A stretch of 64,000 nt of DNA from Microcyclospora pomicola (Eukaryota; Ascomycota; Dothideomycetes; Capnodiales), in the NCBI GenBank assembly GCA_002786065.1, contig NHNY01000017.1, positions 62,001 to 126,000 on the forward strand, written 5' to 3'. Below are positions 11,317 to 21,910 of the stretch, piece by piece. The translations under genes were made by a program, and so were the position numbers. The notes below the pieces were generated by a model that saw nothing but the letters and a program-made list of their open reading frames with translations, did no database searches and was not told the origin of the DNA. Positions within the stretch are counted from its first letter, which is position 1; every line of letters begins with the position of its first letter.

Positions 11317-12991
11317 ATGTTCACACCAAGGACGGCCAGGTTCATATGCCAGGCATGCCGAAGCGTCAGAAATGGTGCTCGTCTAAGTGAAGCTCGATGC
11401 GGCAGGACATCCCTACAGTTCTACAGCACCACAGCCGCACGAGACCGACCTCTACATGTCGCAGTCATTGGGTCCGGCCCTGCAGGGTTCTATTCCGCAT
11501 ATCGCATACAAAAGAAGTTTGAGGATGTTCGAATCGACATGTTCGAGCAGCTGCCCGTGCCTTATGGATTAGCAAGGTTCGGGGTAGCACCTGATCATCC
11601 AGAAGTCAAGGTATGGATGAGTGATGCCTGTCCTGCATAGTACGATACACGAAACTGATGACCGGCCGAAATAGTAGAAGTGCACCGAAACACTGATTGA
11701 TGTCGCCAAATCGCCATACTTCAACTATGCTGGTAATGTCTCCATAGGCACAGGCAAGGGAGAATTGCCGCTTACGGCTCTTGCGCCTCACTACGATGCC
11801 ATCATCTTCGCGTACGGTGCCTCAAAAGATAAGAAGCTTGACATACCTGGAGAGGATTTGAAGGGCGTGTTATCGGCTCGGGCTTTCGTCGGCTGGTATA
11901 GTGGTCTACCTGAATACGCGGATCTCAACCCTGACCTCCAGGCTGGAGATACTGCGATAGTTATTGGTCAGGGAAATGTGGCTCTTGATGTTACGCGTAT
12001 CCTCCTGGCGCCGCTTGAACAATTGCGAGCTACGGATATATCAGAAACAGCTCTAGAAGCTCTATCCAAGAGCAAGGTCCGGGATGTGAAAGTGATAGGG
12101 CGGCGAGGTCCATTGCAGGCACCATATACCATCAAAGAATTGCGCGAGCTCCTCACGATACCTGGGCTTGGCTTTGCGCCGCCACCAGGGGGATGGGATT
12201 CATTATTCGATCTTCCAACCAAAAGTCTCCCGCGGCAATTGAAACGCATCGCTGAGCTTCTCCAGAAAGGCTCAAAGACAACGCTCCAAGATGCTGAGAG
12301 AGCGTGGCAACTGGGCTATATGCGCTCGCCAGCAGCTTTCCTCTCCCAGGATGGCGTCAATCTGCAGGCCGTGGGTTTCGAGCAAACGCAATTCAAGGTA
12401 CCAACCTCTTCCCTCCTGACCAAAGACGACCCACAAGCAAACCTGAATGCCATTCGGAATGCCGGTGTCACTCCCACTGGTACCAAAGGCCTTGTGCGAG
12501 CTTCACTCGCTTTCCGCTCGGTCGGCTACAAATCAGAGCCTCTGTCTGGTATGCAGGAAATCGGCGTGCCTTTTGATGAGCATTTGGGCATTATTCCTAA
12601 CGATCGCTGGGGCCGCGTACTGAGCCCAGCCTTAGGTACCACGGGCCCAATGACCGCTGGGCATGTTCCGGGCATGTACTGCGCTGGCTGGGTCAAGCGT
12701 GGCCCGACCGGTGTGATCGCGAGCACACTGGATGATGCATTCACCACTGCGGACATCGTTGGCAAAGATTGGGAGGAAGGAGTCAAGTTCGCGTCGACGC
12801 AAGAAGGATTGGCTCAACCTGCTGGTTGGCAGGGCGTAGAAGGCGAACTAAAACGACGAGGTATACGAAGCGTAAGCTGGCGCGATTGGGAGCTCATCGA
12901 CGCCGAAGAGCGGCGGCGAGGCAAAAATGTAGGCAAGGAACGGGAGAAGATGCGAAGTGTTGCAGAGATGTTAGGCTTCCTCGACAAGTGA
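11317..12991 (+). CDS. ARH1: Mitochondrial NADPH:ferredoxin (adrenodoxin) reductase
   Basis: Two exons, 11317-11610 and 11678-12991, with a 67-bp intron. The product is 535 residues. The N-terminus ([16 protein letters not shown]) is rich in Arg and Ser and lacks acidic residues, as expected for a matrix presequence. The FAD-binding GxGPAG motif follows at about 52-57 ([13 protein letters not shown]). [20 protein letters not shown] is diagnostic of the adrenodoxin reductase family. The NADPH-binding motif [16 protein letters not shown] is at about 195, and the C-terminal flavin-contact block [14 protein letters not shown] is present. The enzyme passes electrons from NADPH to mitochondrial ferredoxin for Fe-S cluster assembly and haem A synthesis. 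Length is close to yeast Arh1. Confidence 0.95.
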
Positions 12992-14218
12992 ATTGTGAGA
13001 GAACCCTGTAAACATTAGGCGAACACTTGATTTGGTTGTTAATGTCGTTGATAATCATGCCACACTACACATCGGTGATACTGTTGTACCCACCCAGAAC
13101 GTAGCCCTGCAGAGCGTGTACAAGCTCTAAACAACGATGAGTGATCCGACAACTCTAACACAAGACCTCAATTGCTCAATATACATTAATGACCAAGTCT
13201 GATGGACGAGTCATGTCCCATGGATTACTGTACTTTCATTCCACATGTGGACACAGATCAATGATCACGCAGGAGGCTGGACGTTTGACAATTCGATATG
13301 AAAAATCGTTGCGAGGGTCAAGTCGGAGAACATACCCGGGGTACATTGTTCGAGCATTCTTCGACTGCCTAAGTCGCTTCAGGAGTAACGGTACTGTAGG
13401 TGGGATCCTACTTGCATGGAGATGCAGAATGCTGGATTAATTGAGACGCAGCTATAGCATTTGGACGATATCGTCTCTTAGGGTTGAGGTATCACATGTG
13501 CTGTTCTCCAGTTTCAGGATCTCTTCTCGACGATAGTTCCACCTCGATCATCTCAAACCCTTGACTGCAGCATAGTCGCCAACGCACCACACAGATACTG
13601 CAGGCTCGCGGTCCCGAGTTTGTTATCTTCGCAGTAAGGCCAACAGTAGTTAGCTGTATGTAGTCTGCAATAGGGTTCATCGCCGTCAAAAGGTCGGCAC
13701 ATGAATTATGGGGCAGGCCGCAGATGTGGAGGAGAACGCGGGGAAATGTGGAGCCGCGATGCGGCCGGACAGAAACGCGGAGGAACGCTAGAATTGACGA
13801 CATGGATGGTGGTACAGGAGTGCATCGACCAGCATGTGCCTGTGCATGCGGCCAAGCAGGTGACTGAATGTGAATGAGAGGTTGAAGCGCTATTGAGGTG
13901 ACATTGGGTTTCGTATTCCATGCCTATACAATGAACTGCGACTGATCTGTTGCCTAGTACACGCCACGATGAACGCTTCATTCATGCTCGCACCATTTGG
14001 TGATTCTTGGCATGCCCTAACCCAAGCCATTTCTATCGATTCAAAAGATGACAGTAGAAATGGAAAAAGGGACGCCGACTGTAGGAGTATGGATCTCGTG
14101 ATGTCGTGGATCTGGCAATCATACTCCATCTGTCTTTGCCCGTCCCAGTGCTGCGTACGGTCTTCAGATCCGTGCCCGAATGTGCATCTCATGGCTCATG
14201 TTGTCCAAAACACAACAT
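12992..14218. other. Intergenic region, convergent 3' ends
   Basis: Between the ends of ARH1 and the sugar-type transporter. Several short ORFs are present on both strands, but none has a recognisable motif or a plausible exon structure. I see no tRNA-like T-loop or repeat array. Confidence 0.4.
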
Positions 14219-16130
14219 TTACTCGTCATCGTTGACGTTGATATCCGTCCGCTTCCAGTGGCGAGCCGGAATCTTGCGCTTGAACATGATGTCAATCTCG
14301 CGGTACGATCGGCCCTTCATCTCAGGTAGGCCAAAGTATGCAATGATGAGACAGATCAGGCCAGTGGCTCCCCAGACGTAGCCACACTTGCCTCCGAGAT
14401 CTCCGCCGGCTGGGTTCAGCATGTAAGATGCAACTAGAAGTAGATGTCAGATCCTACTTATTCTCACACTCTTGTCCACCATTGTACGACGAAGACTTAC
14501 GGAAGATACAAGGTATCTCGACGATGTAGTAAGCAGCACGACTATTGGTTTGTTAGCCGTCTGGCGTGCTCTTGACTTAGCGTACCTCTAAAACTTACCC
14601 AATACCAGTCGTTAGAGGCCTCAAACGGATGGCCGAGGTCTCACCAATAATTACCCATGAAGCGGGCGCAGGACCCAAGGTAAAAAGTACGGAGACAATG
14701 AGACCCAAAGAGGCCTGTGCAAATGAGGCTGCGTGGCTCACACCAACAGAAGCCGCAACACCAAGGGCGATGAGGAGGACGGTGTTGACAGCAGATCCCC
14801 AGAGGTAGATCGATCGTCTTCCGAAGTACGAGGTCAGGATCCATGAGAGCATGACGAAGATCATCTGCAGGGCGGACGTGATGAGACCGAGAGCAAACGC
14901 AGTGTTGTCGCCAATTCCGGCCTCTACATGTCGAAATCAGTATTTGCTTCGCAGAACAGCTGGAAGCGATATCACTTACGCTGGAAAAAGTAGACGGCCT
15001 GGTTGGCGATCAGGTTACCGGTGAGGTTTTGTGCCGCGTAAACACCACAGACGATCAGGGTGCGTCGGAGGTCGGTACCCTTGAACAGCTCCGCATAGCT
15101 GGGTGATTTGACCGATTTCTCGAGTTCAATGACACGACGGATCATAGCCACGGTTTCTGTCGAGTTTACTTGCGATCTGCGACCAAGACGCTCGACAGAG
15201 TTTGCTGCCTCTTCGTGGCGGCCTTTTCGTACCAGCCAGTAAGGACTCTCGGGAGAAAAGAAGACGAGGATCAACAACGGAGTGGGGAACATCCATTGCA
15301 GCGCGATCGGGATTCTGTTCACGGCATTAGTTGAGGATCGGCGCATCCGACGATATCCCACGAGACCTCGCTCTGAGCGCTTACCTGTACGCCATTGGGG
15401 CGCTGTGGTGGTTGTACACATATGTGACAGCTCCGACAATGATGCTGCCGATAGCCCAGAACATTTGCAACATTTGCGTAGCAGGGGCGCGCAGCTTGAT
15501 CGGCACAATCTCACTGCAGTACGCCGGTGCGTTGGCAATGAAGATGCCCCAAGGGATGCCTTCAAGTAGCTGAGCGACGAACATGACAGCGAGCGAGTCC
15601 GCAAAATAGAAGATGAAGATGAAGCAATTCAGGAGCATCAAACCGGTCATGTTTGCCCATCTGTAACCGATGCGGCTGGTGAGCGGGCCTGCCACGAAGA
15701 CACCAATCAGAGCGCCCAATTGTCCCGACACTTGGAGAGCAGACTGCCACTTCGGTTCGATGATGTTGGAGGTCATGCCGGTGGCCGAGTCGTAGTGGGG
15801 AACACCGTAAGTGTCTTTGAAAGCCGTGAGGGCGACGAAGTTACCCATGAGGAACACGTCGTAGGATTCCATGATCTGCTACGGTTAATCTCATGTTGGC
15901 TGAGTCAGGATTGCCGTATCACAACTCACGATTGTGCACGAAACGACAAAGGCCCAGAAGGACGCCATGGGGTATGCTTTGACCGCCTCAAGCACTCCCA
16001 TGTTGTGCTCCGCGTTCTCGGCCTCGATGGCATCGCCTTTGTAGTCGCCAACACCAGACTTCTCGGCAAAGACAGCCATGTGCTCGATCTCCTGGGCGTG
16101 GCCCATCTTCGACTCATGATCGACATCCAT
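14219..16130 (-). CDS. MFS sugar transporter, alpha-glucoside/maltose permease type
   Basis: Six exons on the minus strand: 16130-15930, 15875-15385, 15314-14980, 14923-14599, 14541-14501 and 14433-14219. Introns are 54-70 bp, all GT-AG and phase-consistent. They give 535 residues, including a 41-nt exon 5. Family marks are MESYDVFLMGNF in TM1, the GPLTSRIGYRW loop, PAYCSEIVPIKLR, PESPYWLVRKGR after TM6, FFQQAGIGDNTAFALGL in TM7 and the closing PEMKGRSYREIDIMF. These are typical of sugar porters of the Mal/alpha-glucoside:H+ symporter branch. It would sit in the plasma membrane and import a disaccharide or monosaccharide. The exact sugar cannot be read from sequence. No glucosidase gene lies beside it. 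Confidence 0.92.
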
Positions 16131-18330
16131 GCTGGCGGTGATGCCTCTACACGAAGACGTTTCTCAATATAGGCGATGGGACAAGACAAGGAAGGGCGAG
16201 TTGAACGATCGAGACGAAAGGCTGGCTGGGGCACAGACGACGATTATCTACGTTTCTGGCGGAGCTGACATCGCCCGAGCTCCACGTGAACTACATTACC
16301 GCGGTAAGCTACCCAACGTGGTCCACATGGAGTTGCGCAAGGAAGGGTAGGATCGCCATCAATCAGGCTGGATTGACTCCTAGAACATTGTGGGGTAGTT
16401 CCCGCGATGCAGGGCCGGCTACAGATGTACGAGCAGCGCACAGGCGCCCCGGGATCATATGTTATTAGCCACACCTGCTTGACCTTCGCAGCGTGACGTT
16501 TATGGTTAGTACGTTGCACGATCGATTGAACCGTTGGACATCGCGTTACTTCTGTGATCGCTTTCACGTAGCGAACCTATGTGTGTGTTGCGAGGTCCCG
16601 TGAAAGGTGTAGGCAGAGGTCGACTCGGGCTACTAGATGCAATGTCCTCGCCAAACCCAATAATTGCTGCAACGGCAGACTCCTCGAAAGACTACCTTAC
16701 TATCACGATTGCTTTGAGGCAGGTGTTAGTGTACGGGCCTACTGAACTTCATCAAAGGGGGTCGCTAGTTAAGACAAACGATTGGCATACACTCTGCGGA
16801 GACCACACACAACCACTCAAGGTCACATCAGAGCCCAGTCTTAGCAGCCCCTCCGACCTACCTACAAGGGCCGGTAGAGTCGTATTTACCCCACAAGACG
16901 ATCTGCCGCGAAACACCGGCTCCACTCTCGCAATCAGGTTTGAGTGGAACACGGTACATATCACACATGTGACATGAGCATGGCGGTCCGCGCTCAATGC
17001 TTGGCCGTCGGGGTGTTTCGCCCCGAAAACCCGCAAACACGACCACTTCGACGGCACAACGACCACGACGGAACCAACAGCCGAAGTCAAGGTCACACGC
17101 TACGAAAACGTGGCAAGCGCATCTTCCATGTCACCGAACGCTAGAAAGCGTGCGTTAAACTTCTTCGTCGCAACTTAGATCGCTGGCCACGTGAGGGCTG
17201 CTCCATATCGAAGCATATAGCAGACGACCACTGCCGGCCGCATGTATAGGACGTCGCGGGCACGGCTGGGTATGAAGGGCTAGAGCAACGGACGGCTCTG
17301 TTTTCCCGGACGATACGAACCCCACAAATGGACATAGTCGTGTGCTACGCGTACTGTCCGGACCCCGGTGTCACTTGACCTCTCGGCATTGTTTATCCAT
17401 ACCATCTTTGCGGCTGGAATACCAGAACTCTTCGACGGATACCTGTCGGTATGTGGACTGTCTGGACAAGCGGGCCAAGCAATACTGACTGCTCTTCTCG
17501 GGTCGAGATATAGCAGACACAAAAGTGGCTTGAAGAACGGCATCAGTGGCTGGTATATCTTCCATGCTTAGAGGACTTATGACTGATGTCGTACACTGTC
17601 CGTACGCTACTTGAGCTCATGCGGAGATTAGCTCTCAAGATCGCATAGAGTATGTCTGACCAGTTTCCATCTTCTACCTGTCACTGAGTGAGAGACGTAT
17701 GTCAACCATTGATACAGCAACACAGCAAAATGACTTGTGGCCGATAGACCACGATTTCAAACACTCTCTATCATGTCTCCTTCAGGTTCGTCCTGCATAA
17801 TTCTGTGCACGCTCCAAGGGAGGATTATCTAGCCGCTGTGCCATGGACACTGATCCTGCCGTCCAAGCTTCCTCTTACGGATAGTCATACTTCGCGGCTA
17901 GTATGGCCCAGCTCAAAGCATCTGCCTCGTGGCTGCATGCCGATGTGGGCGACTGTGCTTCTATGCAATGTAGTTCCTGCTTCCGAGCATGGTCCAGACT
18001 TAGCCCGAAAATGCAGGGAACCATAGCCCTAGCAATCTGGGGGTGAAAGTGGAGAGAATGGTGGCGGCGGCGCTTGTCTTGGGACGTCGAGACAACAGGC
18101 CTTCTTGTGAGCCATTTCACCCGGATCAATGGTCTCACGTGTTCACCTCAACCACGTGCGATACAAGTCCATTGTATCTAGCTCGGCGTCGCAGAAAAGT
18201 CGAAATTATTTGGGTATCATAGGTCGTTTGCCTCATGCAACAATAGTCGGGTGCAGACGAAATGGTCCGAAAGGCCGAGTTCAGTCGTCAACGACTCCCA
18301 CCTCATCCGATGGCCTCGCAATTACTCCAT
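16131..18330. other. Gene-poor 2.2-kb region
   Basis: Short ORFs of up to about 130 residues occur on both strands (for example 16579-16977 +), but none shows a known motif, compositional bias typical of coding DNA, or neighbouring splice signals that extend it. Base composition is like the rest of the window, so it is not a RIP-hit repeat. It holds the promoter of the sugar transporter at one end and the 3' side of SPC24 at the other. Confidence 0.4.
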
Positions 18331-19029
18331 CTACATGCTTTCCCAGAAAAGGTTAGAGTAGAAGCTTTGGCTCAATGTGCCATCAACTTTCACGACATTG
18401 ACGTCGTTCCGTGCCTTACTCCGGATGATGGCTCTGTTGAACTCTCCTGTGCTGGCATCCTGCGAGACATCTATGCCGAGGGTACGGTAGAATTGCAGCT
18501 TGAGGCTGTAGCAGAAACAGTTAGTATGAAGCTCGTAGTGAAGGCAACCTCTTCTTTGGTATGCCTCTCGCGCAAAGGACGCAGTTCAGATCACTCACAT
18601 CATCTCGTCCTCAGCATCCTTCCCTCTCCCCCGCCTCGCGTCACCACCCTCGACACCTTCCCTCTCCAGCGTCTCCAGCTGCGCCTTGAGTCCGGCTAAC
18701 TCGCCTTGCAATCTCTCCCCTTCGATCTCCGCATCGCTCGCGCCCTTGGCGATGCGGAATTTCTCCGTATCGAGCTTCAACATCTCGCTCGCGTGTGCGC
18801 CGGCATCATGTCGCTCCTCCTCGAAGTTCTGTTGCGACTGTAGATTGTTCAGGCGCCGCGATAATGTCTTCAAAATGGATTGCTGGTTGTCGAGCCGCGA
18901 TTGACGCGCATTGGCGAGCGCATGCAGGGAACCCGAGATGCGTGTGAGCGACTCGCGATCGGGCGCGATGTGGAATTGGTTTGTGGTTTCGGAAATGAGC
19001 GTCACCGGGTCTTCGTCAAAGAGCACCAT
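18331..19029 (-). CDS. SPC24: Kinetochore protein Spc24 (Ndc80 complex)
   Basis: Two exons, 19029-18599 and 18505-18331, joined across a 93-bp intron (GTGAGT donor, CTACAG acceptor). The join reads EDEMI/LKLQFYRTLGID, exactly the family pattern. The product is 201 residues, the usual Spc24 length. N-terminus MVLFDEDPVTLI and the central HASEMLKLDTEKFRIAKGASD block are characteristic of fungal Spc24. About residues 40-130 form a coiled coil. Residues 145-201 are the small RWD-like globular head that pairs with Spc25 and binds the Mis12 complex and CENP-T. The short second exon is easily missed, because reading straight through exon 1 hits a stop just past the donor. Confidence 0.93.
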
Positions 19030-19362
19030 GATTAGATCTAGATCGCTGGAATCGTGTGCGTGTCGTAGGGCGTGTTGTTGCGATCAATCGTGAAATGTGA
19101 TTGTGATCTTCTATGTTCGACTGATGTCGTGTGCTTCGAATCGCGGTGTAAACAAAGCGCCCGCCAACACAGCAACGTGCTGGTGCGGAATTGCTTCCGC
19201 CCGTGACGTTGAAACATGCATGTGACGACGGACGAGGCAGGTTGCGTGCTGCTTGATAGAAACCCATGTCTATTATTGTCGCCTACTACCAGATTTCACT
19301 TTGTTCACTTCCTTCTTCGCCAAAGTTTGTCGCTGCGACATCGTTTCATAATAAGCGACAGA
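19030..19362. promoter_or_regulatory. Shared divergent promoter (SPC24 / FIS1)
   Basis: A 333-bp spacer separates two diverging start codons. No canonical TATA box is obvious. No separate gene is seen. Confidence 0.5.
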
Positions 19363-19948
19363 ATGAGTAATCTACCATGTGAGTTCCGCCGCCTCTGTCC
19401 CACAAAGAGAAGCTCGTCCAGCGCCGCCACCTGCGGAAGCACATAACCACCAGACTTCACCAAAATCCCAAACACACCACTGACCTCCGTCTTGTACAGA
19501 CGCCGCCGACGCCGAAGCCCCCCTCTCCGCTAAAGAACTGCAAGTCCTGCGCGCCCAGTACGAGAAGGAAGGCGAGTATGTCTCGCTGCAGACCAAGTTC
19601 AACTTCGCCTGGGGCCTGATCAAGTCGTCCTCGCGCGGCGACCAGCAACAAGGCGTGCTGCTACTGTCAGGGATCTTCCGCGACAGCCCGGATCGACGTC
19701 GGGAGTGCTTGTATTACCTCGCTCTCGGGAACTTCAAGCTGGGGAACTACGCCGAGGCCCGACGGTATAATGATTCACTCCTGGAGCTGGAACCAGGCAA
19801 CTTGCAGGCGCAAAGCCTGAAGGGCTTAGTCGAGGATAAGGTCGCCAAAGAGGGGTTGGTGGGCGTTGCGATCGTGGGCGGTCTGGCCGCTGCGGCGGCA
19901 GTTGGCGTAGGGTTCCTGCTCAAAGGCGCGCAGAAGACGAGGAGGTAG
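19363..19948 (+). CDS. FIS1: Mitochondrial fission protein Fis1
   Basis: Exon 1 is only 16 nt (19363-19378, MSNLP plus one base). A 121-bp intron with GTGAGT donor, CTGAC branch and CAG acceptor leads to exon 2 (19500-19948), giving 154 residues. The TPR-like bundle is clear: [20 protein letters not shown], then [40 protein letters not shown] in shorter recognisable blocks. A C-terminal tail anchor at about 128-148 is followed by basic residues KGAQKTRR, as needed for outer mitochondrial membrane insertion. Fis1 recruits the dynamin Dnm1 through an adaptor for mitochondrial and peroxisomal division. The start was set by the tiny first exon, since exon 2 alone has no suitable ATG at the N-terminus. 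Confidence 0.95.
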
Positions 19949-20324
19949 GGTGCTATGTGACTGGGGAGCGATTGAAAGTATCGGGACGTCGCGGGACGTA
20001 GTGTCGCATGAACCTAGGGATTCGCGAGAACGATTGCAAGCGCAGCTGAGGCGTGGTAAGGGGTGAATTCACGGGAGACATGATTCTCATCGCTGCACTG
20101 TGATGAGACTCTGCTGCTAGTCATATGAGAAGGAGACATGACGAATGAACATGAACGATCGAGGTCATTCATCGAACAGCTCATTGCCTTGGGACGAGCG
20201 TCATGGAAGGACGTCATGAGCGCAACAGGATGAGGGCGCAAGGCGTTGTTGAAGACCAGATCTACCTTGCCTACTGTAAATCATAGCGTATCATTTGCAG
20301 TTACATTCGACAGCTAGGTCAAGG
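19949..20324. other. Intergenic region, convergent 3' ends
   Basis: Between the stop codons of FIS1 and the F-box-like gene. No gene, repeat or RNA is recognised. Confidence 0.45.
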
Positions 20325-21218
20325 TCAAGGTTCTATCCCGGGCTGCCCAGGATCCGGGATCCCCCCTTCCACGCTCGCCAACCTCATGATCTCCTCTCCG
20401 ACCTCCAACCCCTCCACCCCCTCCACCCCCAGTCCCCCGATATACACGCGAAACCACCCATCGTCCCTACCCCCCACACTCTCCCCACCACATTCAAACC
20501 GCACACCGCACTTCGCGCCACCCCACCGCCACAGGCGAAACACCAGACTGCGATAGACGATCCGCCACACGACCTCGTTGAAGCAGCCGTGGTTCCGCAC
20601 CTCCAGCACCCGCACGTGGCGCAGCTGCTTGAGCGTCTCCGCCAACACGTACGCCAGCGTGTGGCTCTGGCTGAGGTCGGCGATCTCGCCGAAGCAGGTC
20701 GCGCTGGCGTCGGGCTGGCGCGGCACGATGGTCAGCGTGTCGAGGGCGAGCTGCGCGTGGCCGAACGGCCGGCCGCACCAGCTTTCGTTCAGCGCGCGGA
20801 GGTGGGCGACGCGCGCGGAGAGGGTCAGATGGCGGATGGCGCGGAGCTGAGACGGGGAGAGGATCCGGCTCAGTTGGTGGAAGCGTTCGGGTTGGCTGTA
20901 GTCGCCGGTGATGTGGAAGGAGGCCAGGGAGAGGGCGAGCTGATGTGCTTCGGCATAGATTTGTCTACAAGTTTGCAGGGGCGCGAGACGCACGGAGTTA
21001 TCATGGTGGAGTTTCGCTGGCGATTCCAAGGCATGCGACTGGCGGTAGAGCGCGAAGTCGTCGTTGAGATAATTGGGGGAATACCGGTGATTATGCTGAT
21101 GTGGATGGTAGGAAGGATCGCCCTTTATGGAGATGACCGGATCGAAGACATAGTGGTATATCTCGTTGCGTATTTCTCGCGGCAATGCGAAAAAGGCAGC
21201 GGATTGTGGGACATACAT
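20325..21218 (-). CDS. F-box-like (LPREIRNEIY-type) hypothetical protein
   Basis: A single exon of 297 residues starting MYVPQSAAFFALPREIRNEIY. The LPREIRNEIY motif at about 12-21 is the hallmark of a large, expanded family of fungal F-box-like or DUF7730-type proteins. The rest (LQTCRQIYAEAHQL, then LRHVRVLEVRNHGCFNE) fits the same architecture. True F-box members recruit substrates to SCF ubiquitin ligases through Skp1. For this fungal branch the role is unproven. The family is highly variable between species, so orthology cannot be assigned. The C-terminal third is Gly-rich. Confidence 0.78.
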   Translation of the reverse strand: MYVPQSAAFFALPREIRNEIYHYVFDPVISIKGDPSYHPHQHNHRYSPNYLNDDFALYRQSHALESPAKLHHDNSVRLAPLQTCRQIYAEAHQLALSLASFHITGDYSQPERFHQLSRILSPSQLRAIRHLTLSARVAHLRALNESWCGRPFGHAQLALDTLTIVPRQPDASATCFGEIADLSQSHTLAYVLAETLKQLRHVRVLEVRNHGCFNEVVWRIVYRSLVFRLWRWGGAKCGVRFECGGESVGGRDDGWFRVYIGGLGVEGVEGLEVGEEIMRLASVEGGIPDPGQPGIEP

Positions 21219-21910
21219 GTTGTTGGATCGTGCAGACGTGCCTATCTAGGTAGGTACCTTATTAATGGTGCTCTTGTAGGTAGTCAGTCGACTTGATTTA
21301 GATCATAAAGTACGTCGATGTTCTGGGTGGATGTTCCTGCTCGTCTGCTCGTTGTACATATCTAGGCTTGAATACGAAGGAGTCATAAGCAATGCGTATG
21401 TGTATGTACTGTAGAGCTCGATCGATAAGAAACAACTGGAGGTCAGACATCATGATGCCGAGGACTGGAGATTAGAGCTAGGGTGACGTCGATCCTCGAC
21501 ACCTAGATCGCCAATCATGTAAGAACCTTGATGTCTGTGTCTACACTTACCGATCCAGGAGGGCACGGGAGAACGTAATATACAAAGAGTATGTTCGAAG
21601 AAGAAGAGACCATGGATTGTGATGGGGCAGTAATGAATGTCAATGCCTTGCCACAGTAGGTAGTGAAGCACACTTGCATTCTCAAGCTTTCATGCATAGC
21701 ACTGCCACATTAGACGCTCACTGTAAGAGCATTTTAACTATGCGTCACTTTCAATTCTTCGGGCCACGACGCTTGATGACTCAAACGCTCTCCACTCCCC
21801 TCGGCGGAGTAGATGCGATACTCGTACAATAACCAGTGGCATTTGTCAGGTCCATGTCATGCATGCAGACAGAAAGACAGGTTGTAGACAAATGGTATCT
21901 AGTCTGGGCC
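21219..21910. other. Intergenic region
   Basis: Upstream side of the F-box-like gene and downstream side of the Rrn5-like gene. Short ORFs only. A CTAGGTAGGTACCTT motif close to the F-box-like start could be promoter DNA but is not assignable. Confidence 0.4.

Noticed and set aside
16579-16977. Plus-strand ORF of 132 residues in the gene-poor interval
   Set aside because: No recognisable domain, no flanking splice signals that extend it, and length within chance expectation for this GC content.
20295-21296. Plus-strand ORF of 333 residues
   Set aside because: It is the antisense shadow of the F-box-like gene, whose frame carries the LPREIRNEIY motif.
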